Origin: an uncultured Actinomycetes bacterium
GTDB taxonomy: Bacteria > Actinomycetota > Thermoleophilia > Solirubrobacterales > Thermoleophilaceae
Assembly (NCBI GenBank): GCA_946481495.1
Contig: CAMLNW010000006.1
Location: 1-25,666, forward strand
Direction: 5' to 3'
DNA: 25,666 nt
Shown: positions 8,199 to 16,900 of the stretch, piece by piece
How positions within the stretch are numbered: position 1 is the first letter of the stretch
Layout of the letters: each line of letters starts with the position of its first letter
Translations under genes and position numbers: made by a program
Notes under the pieces: generated by a model
What the model was told of the DNA's origin: nothing
Seen by the model: only the letters and a program-made list of their open reading frames with translations
Database searches by the model: none

Positions 8199-9772
8199 TG
8201 TACCAGTCGGTCACTGTCCCGCGCTTCGACGGCGGCGTTTTGCTGACGGCCCAGCCGGGCGTGCTTGGCCCCGACCAGCTTCTCGACGCCCTGAACGTCG
8301 AGTTCTCGGAGGCCGGCTCTGTCCGTCAGAGGGCGGGCTACGCGAAGCTGACAAGCTCGGTTCTGACGAACCAGCCGGATTCGATCTGCCCGTACTACAC
8401 GTCGGGCGGCACGAAGAGGCTGATCGTCGGGAACGGCAATCGGCTGGACGTGCTGACGAGCTTCCCCGGCGCGAGCGCGGCGAACTCCACGTCGCCGACC
8501 GCCAGCCCGCATTTCTTCGCTCGCTTCGGCGGACCAACGGCTGAGGTGGTCTACATCGCCAACGGCACCGATCAGGTGCGCAAACTCAGCGGTACGACGT
8601 TCTCGACGCCTGCCGGCCTTTCTGGCGAGACCGGGCGCTTCCTGGCCGTCTGGGACAACCGCTTGGTGACCGCCCGAGAGGGCGGTGCTACGGCGGGCAA
8701 CAACCCGTCGTCGGTGCGCTTCAGCGACCCGGCGGACCCGGAGAACTTCACGGCCAACATCTTCGAGGATCTGGACCCCGGCGACGGTGAGCAGATCATG
8801 GGCGTGGCGACGTTCCGCGAGCTGCTGTTCGTCTTCAAGGAGTCGAAGTTCTTCGTCTTCGACTCCGCTGGCGTGGATGCCGATGGCGAGTTCGATCCCT
8901 CCTATCGGCGCGTCGACAACGGCGTAGGGCTGGCCGCCAGTCGCGCTATCGCCTCCGGCAGGGACGGGATCTACTTTCTGGACCGCAAGGGCGTCTACCG
9001 CACTACGGGTTCTGATCCGGTTGCGGTATCCGAGGCGTTGGAGCCGTTCTTCACCGGCACCCCGTCGGTGTACTTCCAGTCGTCGCCTATCAACCGTTCC
9101 GCGATCGACAAGTGCGCAATGGCGTTCCACGACGAGCGGATCTGGCTGGCGTGCCCTACGGGTGCGAGCTCTGCGAATGACCTGACTTGGGTGTTGGACC
9201 CTCGGACGGGCTCGTGGGCGCCCCAGGGCCTTCCCATCGCCGCCATGTGCAGCTTCCGGCCAGCGTCCGACGACGAGCTGGTCTTCGCCTATTCGGGCGG
9301 CACAAAGAACGTCGGTCGCCACTCCGACGCCTACACGGCCGACGACATGGCCTCCGACAACACCGGAGGCTCGGCCATCGTGTCGCGTGCTCGCTACGGC
9401 TGGCAGGACATGGGCGTCCCGGGTGTCAAGACCGTCAGGGAGGCCCGCTTGGTCGGCGAGGGCGGTTGCAGCGTCCGCCTGACCAACGACTGGAAGGACA
9501 CCGGTCGTGATGCGTCGGTGATCTTCAGCGCCGCCGATCTCGCTGACCTTTGGACGACGGACCCGGGTGATGTCTGGACCGACGATCCCGACGACGTGTG
9601 GGGGCCGTATCGCCAGCCGACGCCGAAGCTTGTGCGCGGCGGCATGAACCGTCAGGGGTCTGTGTTCAGCCTGGCGATCAGCAATTCGACGTTGAACAGG
9701 ACTTGGGCGTTGCATCGCGTGGATTTCCATCTGCGCGAGCAGAAGATTGAGTCGACACCGGAGAAGACATGA
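8198..9772 (+). CDS. Beta-propeller-like nozzle/stopper protein
   Basis: The 524-residue product starts at ATG 8198, sharing one base with the adaptor stop. It begins with FDGGVLLTAQPGVLGPDQLLDALNV followed by VRQRAGYAKL, the typical opening of phage tail-hub or 'stabilisation' proteins (P22 gp10/T7 gp12-like). Many blade-like strand repeats follow, such as FLAVWDNRLV, RELLFVFKESKFFVFDS, GIYFLDRKGVY and RIWLACP. In podoviruses this protein forms the nozzle or stopper below the adaptor ring and holds packaged DNA in. The C-terminal 130 residues are less repetitive and may contact fibres. Confidence 0.7.
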   Translation: MYQSVTVPRFDGGVLLTAQPGVLGPDQLLDALNVEFSEAGSVRQRAGYAKLTSSVLTNQPDSICPYYTSGGTKRLIVGNGNRLDVLTSFPGASAANSTSPTASPHFFARFGGPTAEVVYIANGTDQVRKLSGTTFSTPAGLSGETGRFLAVWDNRLVTAREGGATAGNNPSSVRFSDPADPENFTANIFEDLDPGDGEQIMGVATFRELLFVFKESKFFVFDSAGVDADGEFDPSYRRVDNGVGLAASRAIASGRDGIYFLDRKGVYRTTGSDPVAVSEALEPFFTGTPSVYFQSSPINRSAIDKCAMAFHDERIWLACPTGASSANDLTWVLDPRTGSWAPQGLPIAAMCSFRPASDDELVFAYSGGTKNVGRHSDAYTADDMASDNTGGSAIVSRARYGWQDMGVPGVKTVREARLVGEGGCSVRLTNDWKDTGRDASVIFSAADLADLWTTDPGDVWTDDPDDVWGPYRQPTPKLVRGGMNRQGSVFSLAISNSTLNRTWALHRVDFHLREQKIESTPEKT

Positions 9773-10527
9773 GCGACGTTTCACTCACCAACACCATCGC
9801 GACGGGCCAGCAGCGTTCGGCGTCGAAGATCCAGAAGAACTTCGAGGATCTGCGCGATTTCGTCAACGGGGATGGGTGGATCGATCTGTCGAAGATCGGC
9901 TCCGATGTCGCCGCCGCGCTGTCACTGTCGCAGTCGGACAGCGTCCGTCGCGGCAAGTCGATCACTGCGACGGAGCAGGGCCGCACGAACACGGGTTACG
10001 GGCCGCTGTCGGGGACCTCGGGAGTCGATGCGACCGATGAGGTCCGGGATGTTGTGCTGGCAACTGACGGGCTACTGATGGTCGGCTATCGAGCGATATG
10101 GAAGGAGTCGGTCGCGGCCGCCGCCCGCGCAGCCAGCTTCATCGATGGCGAGCAGATCAAGGTCTACGAGGCACAGGGTAATCCAGCGTTTCCGACCCAG
10201 GCGGCGGGGATGGCTTCGGCGGCCGGCGTGGGCTACTACTCTGTATTGCATTCATCGGGAGCAGGGCTCGTGAGCGACGAGGCCACCCCAGACACGACGA
10301 TGCCGACTACGGGTGTCGTGCTCGGGAGCTACAACACATCGGCCAACGCGCGCAGCTCGATTGATAACGGCAATTCCGTGCCGTGGGAGGGAACGACCCG
10401 GACGGGCATCTGCGTCATCGAGGGACTCGCGGCCGGCACTTACGACGTTAGCGTTCGCTTCAAGGCGACCTCGGGCACCGTGACCGCCAAGGACCGCAAG
10501 CTGTGGGTCTGGACGCTGGGTTTCTAG
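9769..10527 (+). CDS. Fibre-like minor tail protein
   Basis: ATG at 9769 overlaps the previous stop by four bases. The 252-residue product has a helical N-terminus (RSASKIQKNFEDLRDFVN) resembling tail-attachment segments of short fibres, a Ser/Thr/Gly-rich middle, and a beta-rich C-terminal domain ending in KLWVWTLGF. It lies directly after the nozzle gene and before the collar-domain gene, with the metallopeptidase between them on the other strand. Host recognition or fibre attachment is likely but unproven. Its TAG stop forms a CTAG with the stop of the opposing gene. Confidence 0.6.
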   Translation: MSDVSLTNTIATGQQRSASKIQKNFEDLRDFVNGDGWIDLSKIGSDVAAALSLSQSDSVRRGKSITATEQGRTNTGYGPLSGTSGVDATDEVRDVVLATDGLLMVGYRAIWKESVAAAARAASFIDGEQIKVYEAQGNPAFPTQAAGMASAAGVGYYSVLHSSGAGLVSDEATPDTTMPTTGVVLGSYNTSANARSSIDNGNSVPWEGTTRTGICVIEGLAAGTYDVSVRFKATSGTVTAKDRKLWVWTLGF

Positions 10528-11066
10528 CGACGGGTCTCGATTAGGCGACAGGCGCGATTCATCCGCCAGCCACGGACGGGCGTACCGTTCGACCAGACGA
10601 CATCGCCGCGAGCCCAGCGACGTTTTCGCACCCCGCAGTGAGCGTAGGCATCGGCAAAGACCTCCTCGCCTCTCGGCACCCACTGGTAGCTCGGTCGGCC
10701 AAGGACCCGAAGAAAGCGGGCACGCGCCGCGCCATTCAGCGACATGCTGTCGAAGGCGTGCCCGACCTCGTGCAGGAGCGTGGATCGCTTCGAGCGACGA
10801 TCGGTGCCCCACACGTAGACGTATGCCTCGTCAAGCGAGATGCACCCAAATACCATCTCGCCGCAGTGAGTAACTGATTGTGTGTTGTCGGAGTCGCCCG
10901 CGTGGACCGTCAGCGTAAGGCTCGGTGTGGGAACCCTCGCCGTATCCACCCACCCCTGATAGGGCTGCGCCACTCGCCCATCGGGTGTCACGAGCGTCAC
11001 CGCGTGCGCTGCTTCCCCCAGCCCTAATACGGCAATCGCTGCGACAACCCCCGCCAGTCCCTTCAC
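10524..11066 (-). CDS. Secreted HExxH zinc metallopeptidase-like protein (moron)
   Basis: I chose the GTG at 11066 because it places a signal peptide at the N-terminus: a Lys, a hydrophobic core (LAGVVAAIAVLGLG) and an AHA cleavage site near residue 22. Further upstream in-frame starts would extend the gene into the collar gene. The 180-residue precursor contains HEVGH at 99-103 and a later EEVFADAY near 134-141, giving the HExxH...E zinc-ligand set of gluzincin-like peptidases. Cysteines 68, 75, 144 and 173 could form two disulphides, as expected outside the cytoplasm. Substrate unknown: cell-surface modification, superinfection effects or lysogen benefit are all possible. It is the only minus-strand gene in the late region. 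Confidence 0.75.
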   Translation of the reverse strand: MKGLAGVVAAIAVLGLGEAAHAVTLVTPDGRVAQPYQGWVDTARVPTPSLTLTVHAGDSDNTQSVTHCGEMVFGCISLDEAYVYVWGTDRRSKRSTLLHEVGHAFDSMSLNGAARARFLRVLGRPSYQWVPRGEEVFADAYAHCGVRKRRWARGDVVWSNGTPVRGWRMNRACRLIETRR

Positions 11067-11089
11067 CCCGCCCACCCTAGCGAGGTTCC

Positions 11090-11749
11090 ATGAGTATTTC
11101 CATCGAGCAGGTAGAGCACAACGGCGTCTTGGATGCCCCCGGAGTTCAGCGCCAGCTACGAAAGCTGGCCGGTGTGTTCCCGCTTGCCGGCAATCTCCTG
11201 CGCAACAAGGCGGTCGGTACGGCGCAGCTTGACGACGGGGCCGTAGGCACGACGCAACTCGCCACCGCGATTCAAGAGGCATTGATTCCGGCAGGGACGG
11301 TTCTCGCCACGGCGCGTTCGGCCGCCCCTACGGGCTTCCTGCTCTGCGATGGCTCGGCGGTTTCTCGCACCACGTACGCGACGCTGTTCTCCGCGATCGG
11401 TACGACCTATGGCGCTGGCAACGGCACTACGACCTTCAATCTTCCCGATCTCCGGGGTCGCGTTCCGGCGGGTGTCGACGGCGCCGCTGGACGGCTAGCA
11501 GCCAACGATGCGCTGGGCAACTCGGGCGGCGTCGAGACCGTCACCCTCACGGTCAACCAGATCCCAGCCCACGATCACCCGCTGGCGTTGAACTTCGCTG
11601 CGTCGGGCAGCGGAGACGGGAACGGTGCGTGGCGCGGGCAAACGGGGGTCTTGAGCGATACGGACATACCTATCAAGGATCGCGGCGGTGGTCAGTCGCA
11701 CACGAACTTGCAGCCCTATCAGATCGTCAACTGGATGGTGAAGACCTGA
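11090..11749 (+). CDS. Tail collar domain fibre protein
   Basis: ATG at 11090 follows GAGG. The 219-residue product has an N-terminal attachment region with two AVGT-x-QL repeats (41-57). A phage tail-collar (PF07484-type) domain spans about 68-130, showing PTGFLLCDGS, TYATLFSAIG and NLPDLRGRVPAGVD. The C-terminal part has QIPAHDHPL and ends with LQPYQIVNWMVKT, a classic ending of this family. Such proteins are distal short-fibre or receptor-binding components. The gene starts only 23 bases from the start of the opposing metallopeptidase gene, so any promoters for the two must overlap genes. Confidence 0.85.
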   Translation: MSISIEQVEHNGVLDAPGVQRQLRKLAGVFPLAGNLLRNKAVGTAQLDDGAVGTTQLATAIQEALIPAGTVLATARSAAPTGFLLCDGSAVSRTTYATLFSAIGTTYGAGNGTTTFNLPDLRGRVPAGVDGAAGRLAANDALGNSGGVETVTLTVNQIPAHDHPLALNFAASGSGDGNGAWRGQTGVLSDTDIPIKDRGGGQSHTNLQPYQIVNWMVKT

Positions 11750-12570
11750 TGGCTACCTACACGGCTAAGAAGATCGCTTCGTTCAAGCCGAATCCGCGGG
11801 CTTCGATTCCGAAGGCTCCGAAGGTGCTGGGGGTCAAGCGGCAGGTTGCGAAGTTCCAGCCGAAGAAGATCGTGCCGACCGCTCCGGCGAAGTCGACCTA
11901 CCAGCCGTTGTCGGGCTTCAGGCCGCCGGCTGCACCTTCGGCCTCACCTTCTCCGGCCTCTCCGCAGGCCCAGCCGTTCGACGACGCCTACGAGGATCAG
12001 GTTGGTCTAGCGAACCGTCAGTACGGCCAGACGGTTGAGGGCATCAACTATCAGCAGGGCCAGGTGAAGCGCCAGTACGGCTTCGACGACCCATCCGATC
12101 CGTTCAACGCTATGGCGATGCTGACCCGCGCCTATCAGCAGGGTCAGCGTCGGACGCTGAACACAGCGGGCAACGTGTACAGCTCGGCGCATCTGCGCAA
12201 CACGGACGCGAATCGCTTCCAGTACATGCAGTCCGAGGGCGATCTTCGGTCGAAGTACCAGGAGGCGCTGCACGCTCTGGAGCAGCAGCGTGCCCAGGCG
12301 GGGATCGATCGCGACACGACGATCGGCAACGCGAAGTTGGATGCGTTGGGTCGCGCGCCGCGCGCTGATGATCCCGGCCCTGCCGCTCAGGCCGGTCCAG
12401 CGAAGCCCGATCCGACGAAGTACTACAACCATCCTGTCGTCGTCCAGACCCAGCAGCTTGCTCAGCGGCTTTGGAATTCGGGCAAGCGCTCTGGTCCGAA
12501 GTGGGGCGACATCAAGTCCATTCTCGGCTACGACCCGCGCGCCAGCGGAGGGTTGAGTTTCCGCCGGTAG
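11749..12570 (+). CDS. Probable internal virion protein, Pro/Lys-rich N-terminus
   Basis: ATG at 11749 shares a base with the collar stop; the open frame extends upstream but inside that gene. The 273-residue product starts with about 80 residues rich in Lys, Pro and Ala without predicted order, then a Gln/Tyr/Arg-rich helical region (RQYGQTVEGINYQQGQVKR), and a C-terminal WGDIKSILGYDPR segment. Basic, disordered and helical proteins at this position, after the fibres and before a giant Ala-rich protein, are usually internal core or ejection proteins of podoviruses. That role is inferred from position and composition only. Confidence 0.55.
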   Translation: MATYTAKKIASFKPNPRASIPKAPKVLGVKRQVAKFQPKKIVPTAPAKSTYQPLSGFRPPAAPSASPSPASPQAQPFDDAYEDQVGLANRQYGQTVEGINYQQGQVKRQYGFDDPSDPFNAMAMLTRAYQQGQRRTLNTAGNVYSSAHLRNTDANRFQYMQSEGDLRSKYQEALHALEQQRAQAGIDRDTTIGNAKLDALGRAPRADDPGPAAQAGPAKPDPTKYYNHPVVVQTQQLAQRLWNSGKRSGPKWGDIKSILGYDPRASGGLSFRR

Positions 12571-12580
12571 GAGGTTCCTT

Positions 12581-13912
12581 ATGGCTCAGGGTTTTAAGCC
12601 GCTCGGTGGCGGTCGGTTCCGAAATGTCAAGTCCGGTTCGCCCCGGAAGGGCAAGGTGTTCCGCAAGGTCGACGGCGCGCACGTCTACAAGATCGGTGGC
12701 CGGACGGTGTCGATCAAGGGCGCTCCGAAGTCGAAGGCGCCCGCAAAGCCCAAGACGCCAGCCAAGCCGAAACCGGCTCCGTTCGATCTCGCCGCGCCTC
12801 TGACACGTCAGACATTCAAGGCAGAGCTGAAGGCCGCGACCGGTTTGAAGTTCGGTCCGCAGGAGCGTCAGCTTGACGCGGAGCGCCGGGTCTCTGATCA
12901 GCAGATTGCGAATACTGGCTCGTGGTACGACGACTACCTGGCGGCGGCTGAGCGTGCTCGACAGAGCGGCCAGCAGGGCTTTCAGCAGGCGGCGGGCAAC
13001 ATCCGATCGGCGACCGGCGCAGCCACCGCTCAGTCGAATGCTCAGAACGCTCAGCTTTCGCAGCAGGCTCAGGAGGCCGCTGCGAAGCTTGGGGCGACTG
13101 CGAATCCGGAGTTGGATGCCATCGCCGCTCGTGCGGTCCAGAGCCGCCAGGCGACGGGATTGGCGCAGGCGGGTCTTGTCGACTCTCTCGGCGCGTCGAA
13201 CAACGCCTACATGGCCGACCGGGGCCGAATCGGTGCCGGGGCGAAGCTGTCCGCCCTCCAGCAAGAGGCGGGCAACCGTCGCAAGATCGAGTCGGCCGCA
13301 CGCGACGTGGCGACCGAGAAGGGTCAGTTCCGCGCCGAGTTCCGCACACAGGCGCGTGAGAAGGAGCGCACTTACGGCCTGGAGCGCGCGGCGTTCGGGC
13401 TCGACACTTTGAAGGCGAAGCTCGACGCGAAGGACGATGCGGCCAGTCGTCGGCTTGCGCGGGTGAAGCTGCGCGAGGACCGGATGCGAGATCGCCGCGA
13501 TTTCGCTGCCGGTCGGGACGACGAGGCGTTCGACCGGGCCGACACGTTAGCCGACAACCAGCGCGCGGATCGTGGCGGCGGTGGGGCGTCAAGCCTCACG
13601 CCCTCGCAGCGTCGCGGCTATCAGGCCGATCTCGGCCAGGCCTACTCGCTTGCTCAGGCGTACATGAAGAACGGGCGGCTGAAGAAGGGCGTCTCGCCTG
13701 GGTCTGTCGTCGCCGGTCTGGTCGGCAAGAAGGGTTATCCGCGCGATCTGGCTAAGGCGGCCGTTCAGCGTGCTGTCAACGGTGGCGTCGATCCGGCGCT
13801 TGCCCGTGCGATCAAGCGCAAGTACGGCGTCAACGTCAAGACCCGGAAGCCGTCGAAGAAGGTCAAGACGATTGCGGGCGTCCCGATCATCGGCGGGAAG
13901 CCGACGCCGTAG
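12581..13912 (+). CDS. Probable internal/ejection virion protein, Ala-Gln-rich
   Basis: TAGGAGG at 12568-12574, including the previous stop, serves ATG 12581. The 443-residue product has a basic N-terminus with an AKPKTPAKPKP stretch. It is followed by long Ala/Gln/Arg-rich helices (about 85-330), a Gly-rich linker, and a C-terminal folded part (SGQ-free, basic) that ends with KVKTIAGVP. That last motif recurs at the very start of the next gene. Composition and place fit an ejected internal protein that helps carry DNA across the envelope. No enzymatic motif was seen. The next gene's GTG overlaps the TAG stop. Confidence 0.55.
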   Translation: MAQGFKPLGGGRFRNVKSGSPRKGKVFRKVDGAHVYKIGGRTVSIKGAPKSKAPAKPKTPAKPKPAPFDLAAPLTRQTFKAELKAATGLKFGPQERQLDAERRVSDQQIANTGSWYDDYLAAAERARQSGQQGFQQAAGNIRSATGAATAQSNAQNAQLSQQAQEAAAKLGATANPELDAIAARAVQSRQATGLAQAGLVDSLGASNNAYMADRGRIGAGAKLSALQQEAGNRRKIESAARDVATEKGQFRAEFRTQAREKERTYGLERAAFGLDTLKAKLDAKDDAASRRLARVKLREDRMRDRRDFAAGRDDEAFDRADTLADNQRADRGGGGASSLTPSQRRGYQADLGQAYSLAQAYMKNGRLKKGVSPGSVVAGLVGKKGYPRDLAKAAVQRAVNGGVDPALARAIKRKYGVNVKTRKPSKKVKTIAGVPIIGGKPTP

Positions 13913-16900
13913 TGGCTCGCAAGGTCAAGACCATCGCCGGCATTCCGCTGGCGGACGTGAAGCGTGGTGCGCGCAAGGTTGCGAAGACCAAGCCCGCGCC
14001 GAAGCGCAGGGTGTCGCTTCCGACGGGGCTTCCTGCGCCTGCGTTCGAGCCGCAACGCAAGAGGGCGGTCGCGAAGACCAAGCGCGCTGAGGCGAAGGTC
14101 CCGGCGTCAAAGGTCAAGACCGCTCCGGGCCTCCCCCCTCGCGGCGACATCACTTCGCCGAAGCAGATCCCGAAGGCGATCCGCAAGGACTTCGTTCGGA
14201 TGGAGCGCGGCTCGGGCGAGTCGGTCTACCTGCCGAAGAAAAGGGCCGAGCGGATCTCTGACCGTCAGAAGGCCGAGGCAAAGCTTCGCCTTCTCGCTGA
14301 CCGGCGAGACCGACGCGGCACCGCATCGCCGAAGCCGGCCGATCTAGAGATTGCTGGCCTGAACATCGACCGGCTGTCCGGCAAGGCTGGACGTGCCGCT
14401 ATCGACGTGCTTGAGCAGACCACTCGCCCGCTGCATGGCATCGCGGGCGGTGCGCGCGCTGCGGTCCAGGGTCATTCCCCGACTTCGAGGAAGTTCGCTG
14501 AGGCGGTTTCTGCTGGCCTGTCGAACGAGGAGAAGTACACGTTCTCCGACGTGCTGAAGGAGGCGGGAGTCAAGAACAAGACCGTTGCCGGGGTCGCCGG
14601 GTTTGGCCTCGACGTGGCGCTCGACCCAACTACTTACGTTTCGTTCGGTACCGCGTCGGTGGCTAAGAACGCAGCGTCGAAGGCGGCTGCCAAGAAGGTG
14701 TTGACTCGCGAGGCTGCGCGCAAGGCTGGGAAGCTGGCGGCGCCGGCCGTCAAGGCGACGGATGCGGGTGAGAGGGCGTCTCGCAAGTCCTACCGTCGAG
14801 CGCTCGCTCAGGGCAAGTCGAAGCAGGAGGCCAAGCGCCTGGCGGACGAGGCGGCGGCCAAGCGCAACTTGGCTCGCCAACAGCGGCGTGCTGGAACGCT
14901 CGACGCTCGTGCTGGGCGTAGGGCTGGCAAGCGTGCTGCGGCGAAGGCCCCGGATAGCCACGGGCTTCAGGTCGGCTTCGGCGGCGCGAACGCAACGATC
15001 CCGATTGCGCCAAAGCTGCACCGCGACCCGACCCGTGTCGGTCGCGCTGCGCGGGAGCTGGGTACGACGTTTTCGCCGCATATCCGGCCTGCCGGGGTCG
15101 GCAACGACGAGTTCCGTGCGGTGAAGGGCGCGACGCGCGAGGCGCGTGCTGGGGCGGCCCGTGGCCGTGATCGCGCGATTGCCCGGGCGGCGGCTTTCGC
15201 GAACGCAATTCCGCCAGCGCGGGCGTCTGAGGTCATCGACGCTATCGAGCGCGGCACCGTCTACGACATTCGAGATCGGGGCCTGCGCGAGGCGGCCGAG
15301 GGGATCGAGCGCGAGTTCCGCGCCGCGCGCAAGGCCGAGATCCGTTCGGGTGTCGGCACCGCTGCGGTGTCCGGTCCGCGTTACTTCGCCCACATGCTCG
15401 ACGAGGCGCTGGATTCCGCGAAGGGCGGAAAGGCGGGCACGACGATCCGGGCGAGCTACGGGAAGACGCGCCAGCATCGCGGCACGATCGCTCAGATCGA
15501 GGCGGCGGGCGGCCCGAAGTTCTCGAAGGACATCCCGACTGTTATCGCTCGCCGCTTGTCGCAGTCGGCGCTCGATGTGGCGAAGGCGAAGATGGCGCAG
15601 GGCGTCGGCAAGGCCGGGCGGCCGGTGACGGAGGGCGCTCAGGTCAAGGCGGGTGAGGCGGTCTTTGAGATTGCCGCCGGGAAGGTCCGCGCGCTCGACC
15701 CAAGGGATGCCGCCGACAAGCGCCTGTTGGCGCGTGTTGCGGCCGGCGAGTCGGACAAGAAGCTCGTCATCCTGAACGAGGATTTCGTGAAGCGCCAGGT
15801 TAAGGGTGTCGCGCCCGCGGATGAGCGCAACATCGTCGGCCGAGCTTTCGACAAGGTGACCGGCGGGTTCAAGTACATCTCGACGGTCCCGAACCCGGGG
15901 TTCCATCTTCGCAACCTCTATGGCGACACCCAGAACGCTTATCTGGCGCAGGGCGGCGGCAAGCTGGTGAAGAACACCGTCGTGGCCGGACGTACGTTGA
16001 AGGCGCTGCACAAGTCCGAGGAGGGCATGCGTTCCGTCGGCCTGAAGCGCGCGCTTGGGGCTACCACGAAGGTCAAGGACCAGTACGGCCGAAGCCAGTC
16101 GGTCAGCCTGGAGAAGCTGGCGCACGAGGCGGCCCAGTCGGGCGCGATCCGCCAGGGCTTCATCGAGCGCGAGCTGCCGGAGCTTTGGCGGGCGAACGAG
16201 GCTGGCGTGAAGAAGGTCGAGAAGGGCGGCAAGCTGACGCGATACGCCGGCCGGACGATCCAGTCCCGCGAGGACATCATGCGTCTGGCGACCTACATCG
16301 GTGCTCGCAAGGAGGGCCTGGCGGCTCGTGAGGCGGCAGACCGGGTTGCTCGCCACCACTTCGACTATGGCGATCTGTCGCCGTTCGAGCGGTCGGTCAT
16401 GCGCCGCCTGCTGCCGTTCTACACCTTCACCGCTCGCAACGTGCCGCTACAGGCCAAGAGTGTCGTCCAGCGACCTGGCAAGTTCGCGAACGTCCAGAAG
16501 GCCCGGGAGGAGATCGCGAAAGCGCAGGGGATCGACCTGGCCGAGTTTGAGGCCGGGTTGCGCGAGTTTCAGTTGCGCACCGCGCCGATCCCGCTAAGAC
16601 GCGGTGGTGAGGTGTTTGCCGTTTCGACGGCGTTGCCGCTGGGTGACTTGAACGAGCTTCCACTGCCGCGCGATGGCAATTTCGCCGCGAAGAATCTCGC
16701 GGAGTGGCGCGACAAGTTCACGGCGATGCTGAATCCGCTGATCCGCACGCCGGTCGAGCTGTCGGCGAACTACAACTACTTCTTCCGGGGACCGATCGAG
16801 CGCGACGAGTCGCCGCTTGTTGCGGCTCCCGCGTTCGTGTCGGGTTTGCCCGCCTCGGTCCGCAGGTCGCTCGGCGTCGTGTCCGACTACCAGGACCGCC

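Noticed and set aside
8186..9784. 532-residue open frame on the minus strand
   Set aside because: Antisense shadow of the propeller-like gene, which has coupled starts and recognisable features on the plus strand.
11067..11282. Upstream extension of the metallopeptidase frame on the minus strand
   Set aside because: It overlaps the collar-domain gene, and the GTG at 11066 uniquely places a clean signal peptide at the N-terminus.
14344..16359. 671-residue open frame on the minus strand
   Set aside because: It mirrors the large virion protein gene; composition (Arg/Leu/Ala-rich without motifs) is that of an antisense frame in GC-rich coding DNA, and no ribosome site precedes it.
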